The notes under the pieces: generated by a model | Databases searched by the model: none | Seen by the model: the letters and a program-made list of their open reading frames with translations, nothing else | Told to the model about the DNA's origin: nothing | Assembly (NCBI GenBank): GCA_905205065.1 | Contig: CAJLCI010000043.1 | Location: 1-13,299, forward strand | Direction: 5' to 3' | DNA length: 13,299 nt | From: an uncultured Eubacteriales bacterium | GTDB lineage: Bacteria; Bacillota; Clostridia; Oscillospirales; CAG-272 | Translations under genes and position numbers: made by a program | Shown: positions 1 to 6,644 of the stretch, one piece after another | Layout: each line of letters begins with the position of its first letter | How positions within the stretch are numbered: the stretch's first letter is position 1

Positions 1-131
1 AAATATAATAATATATAATATAATAACAATAAAGACATATTTAACGCCATATTATATAAGAATCATATATAGTAAATATAATTTTATGGCTTAAGACTAC
101 AATCCGATCAAGTTATTTTATGCAATTAACC

Positions 132-157
132 TGTCATGAATTCCGGAATAAATGACA
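132..157. promoter_or_regulatory. Interrupted 26-bp palindrome upstream of the CBM9-like gene (operator or hairpin candidate)
   Basis: The outer arms TGTCAT (132-137) and ATGACA (152-157) are exact inverted repeats. They flank a central ATTCCGGAAT core that is itself a perfect palindrome; only two pairs between arms and core mismatch. The centre is about 50 bases upstream of the start at 195. The size and symmetry suit a dimeric repressor site, but a transcript hairpin is equally possible. No convincing -10/-35 pair was found in the very AT-rich first 188 bases, so its position relative to the promoter is unknown. Confidence 0.4.
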
Positions 158-194
158 AGTTAAAAATATTCATATCTATGAAAGGAATATGATC

Positions 195-1154
195 ATGAAG
201 AAAAGCGTTTGTATGAGTTCGCAAAGCACAAGGAAAATTATGAGATTTATTACTTCTGTTTTATGTGTTTGTGCTCTTTCAGCGACCGCAATTTCAGTTT
301 CGGCAAAAAACGAGACAGGAGAAGTAAAATACGGCACTCCTTCTATTGACGGAAAATTAGACGATATTTACACAAGCTCTGCCTCCACATCCCTAAAAGA
401 CAATTTCTTTTATCCATGGGCAGAAAACAACGAGGAAATCACAAAAGAACAAGCTGACGCGTCTGCGCAAACATATTTTCTGTGGGACGAAGAATATTTT
501 TACACATGCACAATAGTAAAGGACAACGACGTATATGCCAAAGATCCGTCTTATTATACCACGCCGTATCCTTGGCAGGACGACGGAATCGAGTTGTATC
601 TTGACTATAAGGACGAATCATTCACTTTGCATAACGATGCCAACGGTATAATTATGTATGCGTACGGCGGCACATCCGGAGGAACAAAGGCTTTTGCGGA
701 TGTAAAGGGAATCGGTTCTGATTTCGGACACCCTGCAATACCGAATACAGAAGTAAAATCTAAATATGCAACTACACTTACAGATGACGGATATATAATT
801 GAAACAGCTATTGCGCTGAAAGATAATGCAGAATTTAAAGCCGGCGATGTAATGAAATGCGCTCTTCAGGTCAACGATATATATTCTTCAGAAGGCAAAA
901 AGGGATACGCGCTCGGTTCTCAGGACTGTTATAACTCAGGCATAGAGCTGACATTCGCAGAAAAGCCAGACACATCCGCTTCTGCTGCCGCTACTTCCAA
1001 TACCTCCAACACTTCCAACGCTTCCAACACTTCGGATAAAGATCCGTCGCCTCAAACCTCAGACATCGGCGTATACGCAGCTGCGGCAGCTATAGGCTCG
1101 GCAGCATGCTTTGTATTTGTAAAGCATATTGAAAAAAAAGATAAAAACAAATAG
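195..1154 (+). CDS. Secreted, membrane- or wall-anchored CBM9-like protein
   Basis: A 319-residue exported protein. Residues 1-37 form a long signal peptide (basic start, hydrophobic core, cleavage probably after SVSA). Residues ~45-258 resemble the family 9 carbohydrate-binding/DOMON-like fold: an IDGKLDDIY opening, FLWDEEYFYTCTIVKDNDV, then WQDDGIELYLD, the pattern seen in CBM9 modules of xylanases and surface lipoproteins. A Ser/Thr/Asn-rich linker (~260-284) with repeated NTSN units leads to PQTSD (286-290), a ~19-residue hydrophobic segment and a KHIEKKDKNK tail. That layout matches a sortase-type sorting signal, although PQTSD differs from LPXTG. No catalytic domain is visible, so sugar binding at the cell surface is the inferred role. 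I chose ATG 195 over ATG 189 because AGGA (183-186) then sits 8 bases away rather than 2. Codon use looks like that of its neighbours. Family call fairly sure; ligand unknown. Confidence 0.75.
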   Translation: MKKSVCMSSQSTRKIMRFITSVLCVCALSATAISVSAKNETGEVKYGTPSIDGKLDDIYTSSASTSLKDNFFYPWAENNEEITKEQADASAQTYFLWDEEYFYTCTIVKDNDVYAKDPSYYTTPYPWQDDGIELYLDYKDESFTLHNDANGIIMYAYGGTSGGTKAFADVKGIGSDFGHPAIPNTEVKSKYATTLTDDGYIIETAIALKDNAEFKAGDVMKCALQVNDIYSSEGKKGYALGSQDCYNSGIELTFAEKPDTSASAAATSNTSNTSNASNTSDKDPSPQTSDIGVYAAAAAIGSAACFVFVKHIEKKDKNK

Positions 1155-1232
1155 CGGCATAATTGGAATTTTATCAATTGTAAAATTCAATAATAAAGCA
1201 AAAAAATTTAAATATCAAATATTAATAAGTAT

Positions 1233-1279
1233 CAGACTGATGCAAAATATTTTCATCATTTGCGTCAGTCTGTTTTTTT
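1233..1279 (+). terminator. Strong Rho-independent terminator after the CBM9-like gene
   Basis: CAGACTGATGCAAA (1233-1246) pairs with TTTGCGTCAGTCTG (1259-1272) over 14 positions, with one T-G wobble and a 12-base loop, and is followed directly by seven T (1273-1279). It lies 78 bases past the stop codon and should end the transcript, making the CBM9-like gene monocistronic on its downstream side. Confidence 0.92.
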
Positions 1280-1859
1280 ATGTCCGATATGTATGCGTGG
1301 AAACGTACACCTCTGTAAAGACCTTAATAAATCTTCTCCAATAAGCATAATGCTATGCTCCACAAAATATGCCGTTCCTGAAAACAGATACAAATTATTA
1401 TTAACAGCCGCAGCTTCGTTCTACAAAAATTTTTATGAGACATCCTTTATATCGATTTAGTCAATAAATGTTCTGTTTTCCGTAATATTGTAAAAACGCA
1501 GAATATAAGCGCGATATATGACGGCACTATTATCAAAAAGACAAGCAATTAATACAACTGAATAAAAAGAACAGCAAAGCAAACAATATACTATGAAATC
1601 AGCGGCAAATTCAATTATTAATTTATAGCTGAAATATGTCCCATCGGCGCCTTGAGTTCAGGAACTGCAATAAAAAGAAAGCGGCGCCGCAGACTGTAGA
1701 AATTAAAACTTATTGATTATGCAGGACAGCATATCTATCATCAGACTCAGAGTTGTTGTTCGGCACAATATCAACAGTAGCCTTTTACCGGCGTCGAACC
1801 AGCCCACGTTAATAATCACAGTAATGTACACCGCAGATAATATTTATAGGAGTATTGAA
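1280..1859. other. Gene-poor spacer with one GC-rich structured patch
   Basis: I see no convincing gene on either strand; short open frames here lack ribosome binding sites and family resemblance. The only structure is at 1645-1689. CGGCGCC (1645-1651) can pair with GGCGCCG (1683-1689) and encloses a smaller hairpin (AGTTC/GAACT). It stands out as GC-rich in an AT-rich stretch. It may be a small structured RNA, a decayed repeat or chance. Confidence 0.5.
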
Positions 1860-2072
1860 ATGCGTTACCGAAATTTAACAGAACTTATATCATGCAGCAA
1901 CAGCAGCCGGCATTTTTTTCTTTCCCTTCAAATAAAAGATCAAACCGAGCTCAGCAAATACGGAGATTATATTCACTCTGCAGCCGAACTTCACGAACAC
2001 GCCGCAAATCTTGAGAAAATGAGACACTATGATACAATAAGCGGTTTCTCACATATACGTACAATTAAATAA
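1860..2072 (+). CDS. Small hypothetical protein, 70 residues
   Basis: A 70-residue soluble acidic/basic protein starting MRYRNLTELI. The frame is open from 1713, but AGGAG at 1848-1852 lies 7 bases before ATG 1860, which decides the start. The pattern (YRNLTELI..., then RHFFLSL, then IHSAAELHEHAANLEKM) resembles small uncharacterised Clostridia proteins of similar length that carry an FxSLP-type motif followed by an I-H-x(2)-E-L-x(3)-A-x-N segment; I know of no function for them. Compared with my memory of that group the conserved proline after SL is replaced by Q. No signal peptide or membrane segment. It converges on the leftward gene ending at 2088, with 15 bases between the stops and no clear terminator. 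The resemblance is recalled, not searched. Confidence 0.6.
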   Translation: MRYRNLTELISCSNSSRHFFLSLQIKDQTELSKYGDYIHSAAELHEHAANLEKMRHYDTISGFSHIRTIK

Positions 2073-2087
2073 CTCCATTCCAATATA

Positions 2088-2297
2088 TCAACAAGAAAGC
2101 TTATTAAAAATTACCTTCTGAGCTTTCATGGATATTTTTGCAACTTCATATCCGTACTCCGTCAGCTCCGCCTTATAATTCAGGAAAGAGTGATCTATCG
2201 GCACTCCGCATATATCTTGTATTTCCTCAAAGGTAATGCTAAAGTAATCAGCTCCGCTTTTCCGAACGTATTCCCACAGAAAATTGTATTTACTCAC
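2088..2297 (-). CDS. Small hypothetical protein, 69 residues (SKYNxLWEYV family)
   Basis: A 69-residue protein that begins MSKYNFLWEYV if read from GTG at 2297. GGAGG (2306-2310 on the complement) is 8 bases upstream of this GTG. It overlaps or abuts the two in-frame ATGs at 2312 and 2303, which are therefore poor starts. The segments LWEYV, LTFEEI-like SITFEEI, GVPIDHSFL and ELTEYGYEV.KISMKAQKVIFNK are familiar from short single-domain proteins of unknown function in Firmicutes, where the IDHSFL and ISMK..TVIF parts are conserved. No catalytic motif or membrane segment is visible. It is the last gene of a leftward run with the broken acetyltransferase and the TIGR04076 gene, and may share their transcript. 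Real gene likely; function unknown. Confidence 0.72.
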   Translation of the reverse strand: MSKYNFLWEYVRKSGADYFSITFEEIQDICGVPIDHSFLNYKAELTEYGYEVAKISMKAQKVIFNKLSC

Positions 2298-2380
2298 AGC
2301 CATTGCCTCCATTTAGCTTCAAGCAAGACATCTATATTATTATCTAAAATATCTAAAAAATGACAAACAGCCGAATGCTA

Positions 2381-2629
2381 TTACACTATTGCGGTACCGC
2401 CCTCAGCGATGTACAGATATATCATTTCCGGCGTTGTTCGAAGCGTAGCAAAGCCGATTAACTCTTTATTGTCATAGAACGCCCATAATTCGACTTCTCA
2501 TTTAGCCTGAAGTTCAAGCTGCTCATCAAGCGGCATGTACTCCTCAGGCGGAAATTGCCGAAGCATAATTTCGTTCAATTTTACAGCATCCGGAAAATTA
2601 TAATTTACGTGTAAAAAGTCAAGACTCAT
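2381..2629 (-). pseudogene. Broken GNAT-family N-acetyltransferase remnant
   Basis: Reading leftward from ATG 2629 (AAGGA six bases upstream) gives 43 codons beginning MSLDFLHVNYNFPDAV, then an in-frame TGA at 2498-2500. The same frame continues as EVELWAFYDNKELIGFATLRTTPEMIYLY before a nonsense tail and TAA at 2381-2383. The second part is the typical GNAT beta2-beta3 region (WAFYDNxELIGFATL...YLY). The acetyl-CoA pyrophosphate-binding loop (R/Q-x-x-G-x-G/A) and everything after it are missing. The gene therefore has a premature stop plus loss of its 3' half. A single TGA could be a base-call error, but the missing CoA site cannot. Substrate cannot be assigned. Confidence 0.72.
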
Positions 2630-2702
2630 AAATTATCCTTTTAAATTTAAACATATTGGTTTGAATTTTATTAGGTTCATTTTTTTCTATAGTAGATAGG
2701 CA

Positions 2703-3095
2703 CTATTCCTCGTCGATACGCTCAATTTTAAATATAACCGGACGTGTTCCATCTGAACAACAGGCAATCATAGTATTTTCCTCTTTCATCCAGCCTTTCA
2801 TAATAGAACCGCCCTGTAAGCCTGTGTAAATATAACGGGATATAGCGTCCCATGCCTCAGAGCAATGCGGAATTTTAGGACCGCCTGCGACAGTATTGGG
2901 ATCAGCGGAAGTCTTTTTTAGGCTATTCAGCCCCATATGCCAAAAATCATCTTTATCGCCATCGCGTTCAAAGATAAATTCATCACCTATGTTGTAGCAA
3001 GGACAAGCTCCGGATTCCGGGTTAGCGCAATACTGCTTCTGCAAATCCGGATACAGTTTTTTGTCAATGACGGTTACCTTTACTTTATGTTTCAT
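2703..3095 (-). CDS. TIGR04076 family protein
   Basis: A 130-residue cytoplasmic protein matching the TIGR04076 pattern, whose function is unknown. It opens KVKVTVIDKKLYPDL, then QYC (C23), a GACPCY segment (C31, C33) and a GDEFIFE strand. C78 and AWDAISRYIY follow, then WMKEENTMIACCSDGTRPVIFKIERID at the end. The cysteines (C23, C31, C33, C78, C112, C113) and the W-M-K-x(3)-T-M-I-A-C-C-S/T-D-G-x-R-P-V-x-F block are family hallmarks and suggest metal or redox chemistry, which is inference. Length is normal. AAGGAGAG precedes ATG 3095 by about 10 bases. A perfect 18-bp palindrome 28 bases upstream of the start could be its operator. It is first in a leftward run with the broken acetyltransferase and the 69-residue protein. 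Confidence 0.85.
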   Translation of the reverse strand: MKHKVKVTVIDKKLYPDLQKQYCANPESGACPCYNIGDEFIFERDGDKDDFWHMGLNSLKKTSADPNTVAGGPKIPHCSEAWDAISRYIYTGLQGGSIMKGWMKEENTMIACCSDGTRPVIFKIERIDEE

Positions 3096-3122
3096 TTTTA
3101 AAAACTCTCCTTAATTTATATA

Positions 3123-3140
3123 TAACAATATGCATTGTTA
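3123..3140. promoter_or_regulatory. Perfect palindrome before the TIGR04076 gene (MarR-like operator candidate)
   Basis: TAACAAT (3123-3129), spacer ATGC, ATTGTTA (3134-3140): two exact 7-base arms. The site ends 28 bases before the start codon at 3095, next to AT-rich sequence (TTATATATAA on the complement) that could hold the -10. Symmetric TTGT/ACAA-type sites of this length are common for MarR-family repressors. No MarR gene is in the window, so the regulator is unknown. Confidence 0.4.
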
Positions 3141-3208
3141 TTCGGAAAAGCATAAAATTAAGCGTACTGGGTTTACAAATTATATCTATACTGTTAATTG
3201 CAAATAAT

Positions 3209-3352
3209 TTAAGATATAAACTCATCAATTAATTTTTCAAGGAACCCAACCGATAACGCGGTTGCGCTGATTTCAGAGAAATATATACCGAATGCACTAT
3301 TACTAAGCTTTTTTATGTTTACGGGATATTTTAAATAAATAACGCAGTAACC
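3209..3352 (-). pseudogene. Coding-looking 47-codon remnant, unidentified
   Basis: Between the ABC exporter and the TIGR04076 gene one leftward frame is open for 47 codons with no start codon or ribosome binding site. It ends at TAA 3209-3211. Its last part reads AFGIYFSEISATALSVGFLE then KLIDEFIS, an amphipathic, protein-like composition quite unlike the surrounding AT-rich spacer. An in-frame TAA lies immediately upstream. I do not recognise the family. It may be the 3' end of a deleted gene or chance. Confidence 0.28.
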
Positions 3353-3404
3353 TTATTGATATAGAAACCTTATAAATATATCTATATATACTGTATATAC
3401 TGGT

Positions 3405-5147
3405 CTATAACGACGCATACATACTGTATAATCCGCTGTACATTCCGCCCTTTTCTATAAGTTCTTTATGTGTTCCCTTTTCTTCTATTCCTTTGTCGGT
3501 GAGCACAAGAATAAGATCAGCGTTGCGAATCGTTGTAAGGCGATGTGCTATTGTAAAAACAGTTCTTCCCTTTGCAAGCTTTTCAAGAGATTCCTGAACA
3601 AGTTTTTCACTTTCATTGTCAAGAGCAGATGTCGCTTCGTCCAATATCAAAACAGGCGGATTCTTAAGAAAAACTCTGGCAATGCTTATTCTTTGCTTCT
3701 GTCCGCCCGACAGCTTTACGCCCCTTTCACCTACATAAGTATCATATCCGTTATCAAGTGCGGAAATAAATTCATGAGCGCCGGCAAGCTTTGCCGCGTT
3801 AATAACTTCGTCGCGGTCTGCACCCGGTTTTCCGTAAGAAATATTATCGTAAACTGTACCGGAAAATAAGTATACGTCCTGTTGCACAACACCTATCGCG
3901 CTGCGCAAAGATTTAAGAGTTATATTTCGTATATCAGTTCCGTCAAGAAGTATTCTGCCCTCTGTAACATCGTAAAATCTCGGAATCAAATTACATAAAG
4001 TAGTTTTTCCTCCCCCCGAAGGACCGACGAGAGCGACGCTACTGCCGGCTTTTATATCAAGACTGATATTTGAAAGCACCTGAGCGGAATCACCGCTGTA
4101 ATGAAAGCCCACATTATCAAATACGATATTTCCGCGAACATTTTCTATATCTTCCGCATCTTCTTTGTCCTTTATATCAGAGCTGACATCCATAATTTCG
4201 AGAAAACGCTCTATCCCCGTTATTCCTCTCTGAAACTGCTCCGTAAATTGAATAATAGTACGAAGCGTAGCAAGGAGAGTACTCACATATAAAAGATACG
4301 CCGTAAGGTCTGCAGGCGATATATGCCCTTTTATCATAAAAATAGATCCCGCTACAACAACTACAAGATACATTATACCTTCGAACGCTCTGTTTGCAGT
4401 CTGAAAACCAGCCATATAGAAATAGCTCATTTTCTTGGTATCAAGAAATTTACCGTTGCCATCTTCAAATTTTTCGGACTCAATGTCTTCATTTGCAAAG
4501 GATTTGACAACACGGATACCAAGCAGGGAATCTTCAACCTGCGAGTTTATTTCTCCCAACTGATTGCGCTGTTCTTTAAATGCTCTGCGCATACGAGTGT
4601 TAAAAAATTTCACAAGCAAAAATATTAAAGGCAGCGATACAAATATAATCAGAGTTAGAGGAACATTTACACCGCAAAGAATTATAAAGGAAACAATTAT
4701 TTTTAATCCCGCTATAAAAAATTCTTCCGGACAGTGATGCGCAAACTCAGTTATATCAAACAAATCACTTGTAATTCTTGACATTATCTGGCCTACTTTA
4801 TGGTCAGAATAATATGAATGAGGAAGTGTTTCAAGATGTTCAAATAAATCCCGGCGCATATCAGTTTCAATTTTTGCCCCCATAACATGTCCTGTGTCTG
4901 CCATATAAAAATTAGCCGCAGAATCTATAATACGTAAAATTAAGTAAAACAAACCTATTTTCAGAATAATTCCAACCGTCAGAGAGCCTATGTCATTTAT
5001 GCCCATATCTGTTATATAACGCACAAACATGGGGAACACAAGCTCACATACTGTGGTAAGCGACGCACACAATAAATCGAAAATCAATATCCATTTATAC
5101 TTTTTAAAATACGGGACAAACCTTTTAACCAAATATCCGATTTTCAT
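3405..5147 (-). CDS. ABC exporter half-transporter (MsbA/LmrA-type, membrane and ATPase domains fused)
   Basis: A 580-residue half-transporter, the usual size, that should act as a homo- or heterodimer in the cytoplasmic membrane. Residues ~15-315 are the type-1 exporter membrane domain with about six helices. Residues ~338-580 are the ATPase, with Walker A GPSGGGKTT (375-383), Q-loop VVQQD (420-424), signature LSGGQKQR (479-486), Walker B VLILDE (499-504) and H-loop H535. All key residues are intact, so it should hydrolyse ATP. The substrate (drug, lipid or peptide) cannot be read. The frame is open to 5294, but I chose ATG 5147 (MKIGYLVKRF). The upstream part overlaps a leader terminator, is unlike the family, and would exceed normal length. 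AAAGG lies rather far (about 13 bases) upstream, so initiation may be weak. It has no ABC partner gene beside it. A promoter (5374-5402) and a terminator hairpin in the leader suggest attenuation. Confidence 0.9.
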   Translation of the reverse strand: MKIGYLVKRFVPYFKKYKWILIFDLLCASLTTVCELVFPMFVRYITDMGINDIGSLTVGIILKIGLFYLILRIIDSAANFYMADTGHVMGAKIETDMRRDLFEHLETLPHSYYSDHKVGQIMSRITSDLFDITEFAHHCPEEFFIAGLKIIVSFIILCGVNVPLTLIIFVSLPLIFLLVKFFNTRMRRAFKEQRNQLGEINSQVEDSLLGIRVVKSFANEDIESEKFEDGNGKFLDTKKMSYFYMAGFQTANRAFEGIMYLVVVVAGSIFMIKGHISPADLTAYLLYVSTLLATLRTIIQFTEQFQRGITGIERFLEIMDVSSDIKDKEDAEDIENVRGNIVFDNVGFHYSGDSAQVLSNISLDIKAGSSVALVGPSGGGKTTLCNLIPRFYDVTEGRILLDGTDIRNITLKSLRSAIGVVQQDVYLFSGTVYDNISYGKPGADRDEVINAAKLAGAHEFISALDNGYDTYVGERGVKLSGGQKQRISIARVFLKNPPVLILDEATSALDNESEKLVQESLEKLAKGRTVFTIAHRLTTIRNADLILVLTDKGIEEKGTHKELIEKGGMYSGLYSMYASL

Positions 5148-5272
5148 TTTTATAACACTGCCTTTCATATAAAACTCAGCGCGCCGGATAAGCTCAGATA
5201 TATTTAAAGCCACAAATCTAAATGCAGAAGCTAAACCCATCCGGCGACATTTAACACAAAGATATATGTATG

Positions 5273-5300
5273 AAAAAAGCGATTGCTTTAGCAATCGCTT
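5273..5300 (-). terminator. Intrinsic terminator in the ABC exporter leader (attenuator candidate)
   Basis: AAGCGATTGC and GCAATCGCTT are perfect 10-base arms (5277-5286, 5291-5300) with a 4-base loop. On the leftward strand the hairpin is followed by a T run (complement of A 5273-5278), the layout of a Rho-independent terminator. It sits about 70 bases after the predicted start of transcription and about 125 bases before ATG 5147, so unmodified transcripts would end before the gene. Earlier leader sequence can pair with the hairpin's 5' arm and loop. Confidence 0.75.
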
Positions 5301-5373
5301 GCCATATAAAAAACAAACAGCTAAAGCTATCCGAATATATACCGATTAAAAATCAGCTTTTATTGACATATTC

Positions 5374-5402
5374 ATTATATCAAAAATGAAACATATTTGC
5401 AA
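5374..5402 (-). promoter_or_regulatory. Sigma-A promoter of the ABC exporter
   Basis: On the leftward strand -35 TTGCAA (5402-5397), a 17-base spacer and -10 TATAAT (5379-5374, exact consensus). Transcription should begin near 5367, giving a leader of about 220 bases to ATG 5147. Confidence 0.7.
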
Positions 5403-5471
5403 GAATTAAAAGCATATTTCTGCAACATACCCGTGAAATTAATTAGTAAAAATTATTTATGGAGTTTTTAT

Positions 5472-5515
5472 TTCAATATGAGTATAGAACAGATTCAATA
5501 TGAGTATAGAATAGA
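5472..5515. repeat. 22-bp tandem duplication
   Basis: Two adjacent 22-base units (5472-5493 and 5494-5515) beginning TTCAATATGAGTATAGAA differ at one base. They lie in the otherwise empty AT-rich spacer between the tRNA terminator and the ABC exporter promoter. It looks like recent slippage; no function is apparent. Confidence 0.85.
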
Positions 5516-5607
5516 TTTTCAATTCTACATAAGCATGAAACATCTTTTATCAGAAAGATTTCAGTTTTATATTTACAGAACCACGCGGAAAAAGGCCTTT
5601 TAACAAC

Positions 5608-5631
5608 AAAAAGCCTCGGTAAAACCGAGAC
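5608..5631 (-). terminator. Terminator of tRNA-Arg
   Basis: On the leftward strand GTCTCGGT pairs with ACCGAGGC (8 pairs, one T-G) around a 3-base loop and is followed by five T (complement of 5608-5612). It lies 35 bases beyond the tRNA 3' end. A second imperfect hairpin (GAGAA-TACT / AGTA-TC-TTCTC, about 5639-5663) lies between the two and may aid 3' processing. Confidence 0.8.
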
Positions 5632-5665
5632 CTTTTGTGAGAATACTTTTTTAGTATCTTCTCAA

Positions 5666-5741
5666 TGGCGCGCCCGGGAGGATTCGAACCTCTGACCAAT
5701 CGGTTCGTAGCCGAGTACTCTATCCGCTGAGCTACGGGCGC
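5666..5741 (-). tRNA. tRNA-Arg, anticodon ACG
   Basis: A 76-base cloverleaf on the complement. The acceptor GCGCCCG/CGGGCGC pairs perfectly, the D stem is GCTC/GAGT, and the anticodon loop CTACGAA has anticodon ACG (read as ICG after deamination, decoding CGN). The T arm AGAGG-TTCGAAT-CCTCC is followed by discriminator G and an encoded CCA (5666-5668). The anticodon stem CTCGG/CCGAT has a C-T mismatch at its outermost pair. The body is very close to the standard bacterial tRNA-Arg(ACG). Confidence 0.97.
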
Positions 5742-5761
5742 ATTTATTAACTTACCTTATT

Positions 5762-5790
5762 ATAATATCATAATTTGCCTCTTTTGTCAA
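5762..5790 (-). promoter_or_regulatory. Promoter of tRNA-Arg
   Basis: On the leftward strand -35 TTGACA (5790-5785), a 17-base spacer and -10 TATTAT (5767-5762). The predicted start is about 14 bases before the mature tRNA, typical for a strong stable-RNA promoter. Confidence 0.85.
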
Positions 5791-5888
5791 TAGATTTCTG
5801 CAAAAAAATACTGTCAATGAAGAATTTCACCTTCTCAACAGGTATTGGTTTATGTACCTGTAATTTTTGTACTATTTTTATCTTTACT

Positions 5889-6218
5889 CTAAAATTGAGC
5901 AATAGTTCTAATCTTAAAAATAATCATGCCTGCAAAAAACAAGAGTTGAAGCGACATAAAAACAGGAATTAAAATACGAAATTTCGGTTTTCTGGTTTTA
6001 TGGTGAAATACCCTCATTCCAATAAAAGCACCGATTCCTCCGAAACAGGCCGAAAATACAATCAGAAGCCTCTCACTTATCCGGCGCTTCCCTGCCTGAG
6101 CGCTTCGCTTGTCCGCACCGTATAAAGCTAATGTTATAATATTCATAAACGCAAAGAGAATCACAAAAAAATCCGAATATTCAGATATGAAATTATAAAA
6201 TTCTATAATAATACTCAT
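5889..6218 (-). CDS. DUF1294 family membrane protein
   Basis: A 109-residue integral membrane protein of the DUF1294 family, function unknown. Hydrophobic segments are at ~17-33, ~51-70 and ~82-101. Family motifs are YGADKRSAQAGKRRISE (33-49, a basic loop), GGIGAFIGM (60-68) and FHHKTRKPKF (71-80); the G-G-x-G/P-G/A pattern and H-K-T-x-K/H-P-K/F-F are diagnostic. AAAGGCAG lies 6 bases before ATG 6218. A 23-codon frame starting GTG at 6286 (VYDKWNYEFFDFMEYFLKG...) ends in an ATGA overlap with this start, which could mean coupling to an upstream gene now lost. That frame has no ribosome binding site of its own. The gene precedes the tRNA promoter by about 100 bases, and no clear terminator was seen between them. 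Confidence 0.87.
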   Translation of the reverse strand: MSIIIEFYNFISEYSDFFVILFAFMNIITLALYGADKRSAQAGKRRISERLLIVFSACFGGIGAFIGMRVFHHKTRKPKFRILIPVFMSLQLLFFAGMIIFKIRTIAQF

Positions 6219-6420
6219 ACAAGTCTGCCTTTCAAGAAATATTCCATAAAGTCAAAAAATTCATAATTCCACTTATCATAAACCACTCAGCAAATATTTA
6301 GAACTAAATTCCGCTTATAAATTTTAATATCACAGTACAATAAACAAATCTCCAAATACAATTAATAAGCTCCGCAAAAAACATAAGCTAAGACTGATAG
6401 ATATTTCAAATCCTGATCTC

Positions 6421-6441
6421 AGCGCTGCAAGCTGCGGCGCT
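6421..6441. repeat. Short GC-rich hairpin between DUF1294 and PHP genes
   Basis: AGCGCTGCA (6421-6429) and TGCGGCGCT (6433-6441) pair over nine positions (one T-G) with a 3-base loop. No T run follows on the leftward strand; on the plus strand TTTAATT follows. It may contribute to ending the sugar-cluster transcript or simply protect its 3' end. Confidence 0.4.
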
Positions 6442-6475
6442 TTAATTAAACAATGGGCAGTCCTGTCATAAAGAA

Positions 6476-6579
6476 TTCCGGCGGTGAATTGTACCACCAC
6501 CGGAAAAATTGAATAGAAACTTCCGCATGCAGATGCGGCCTCCTCGCAGCCGAATCACTTTGCAGACGAACGTCTTATA
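6476..6579. repeat. Intergenic element, copy A (hairpins plus AGACG-CGTCT palindrome)
   Basis: It holds three dyads. TTCCGGCGGTG/CACCACCGGAA (6476-6505) has 11 pairs with one mismatch. CCGCAT-GCAG-ATGCGG is at about 6524-6539. AGACG-AA-CGTCT lies within 6564-6575. The first and last dyads and a TCCTC between them recur in the same order and orientation at 10111-10173. It lies just downstream of the PHP gene. Apart from this, the gap 6219-6644 shows no gene. Confidence 0.5.
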
Positions 6580-6644
6580 GTATCCGGATGTATTTCAATG
6601 CAAGCGTATTAAAAATCCGGACACCATATTGTTTTAGTTATAGA

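Noticed and set aside
1129..1460. Plus-strand frames after the CBM9-like gene
   Set aside because: They run through the strong terminator hairpin and have no ribosome binding sites or family resemblance.
5148..5294. A 49-residue N-terminal extension of the ABC exporter
   Set aside because: It overlaps the leader terminator, has no ribosome binding site, and would exceed the normal family length.
5285..5304. A leader peptide (MASDC) ending inside the exporter terminator stem
   Set aside because: ATG 5304 has no ribosome binding site and five codons is too little to judge.
5397..5603. A 68-residue plus-strand frame
   Set aside because: It starts within the exporter promoter, runs through a tandem duplication, lacks a ribosome binding site and resembles nothing.
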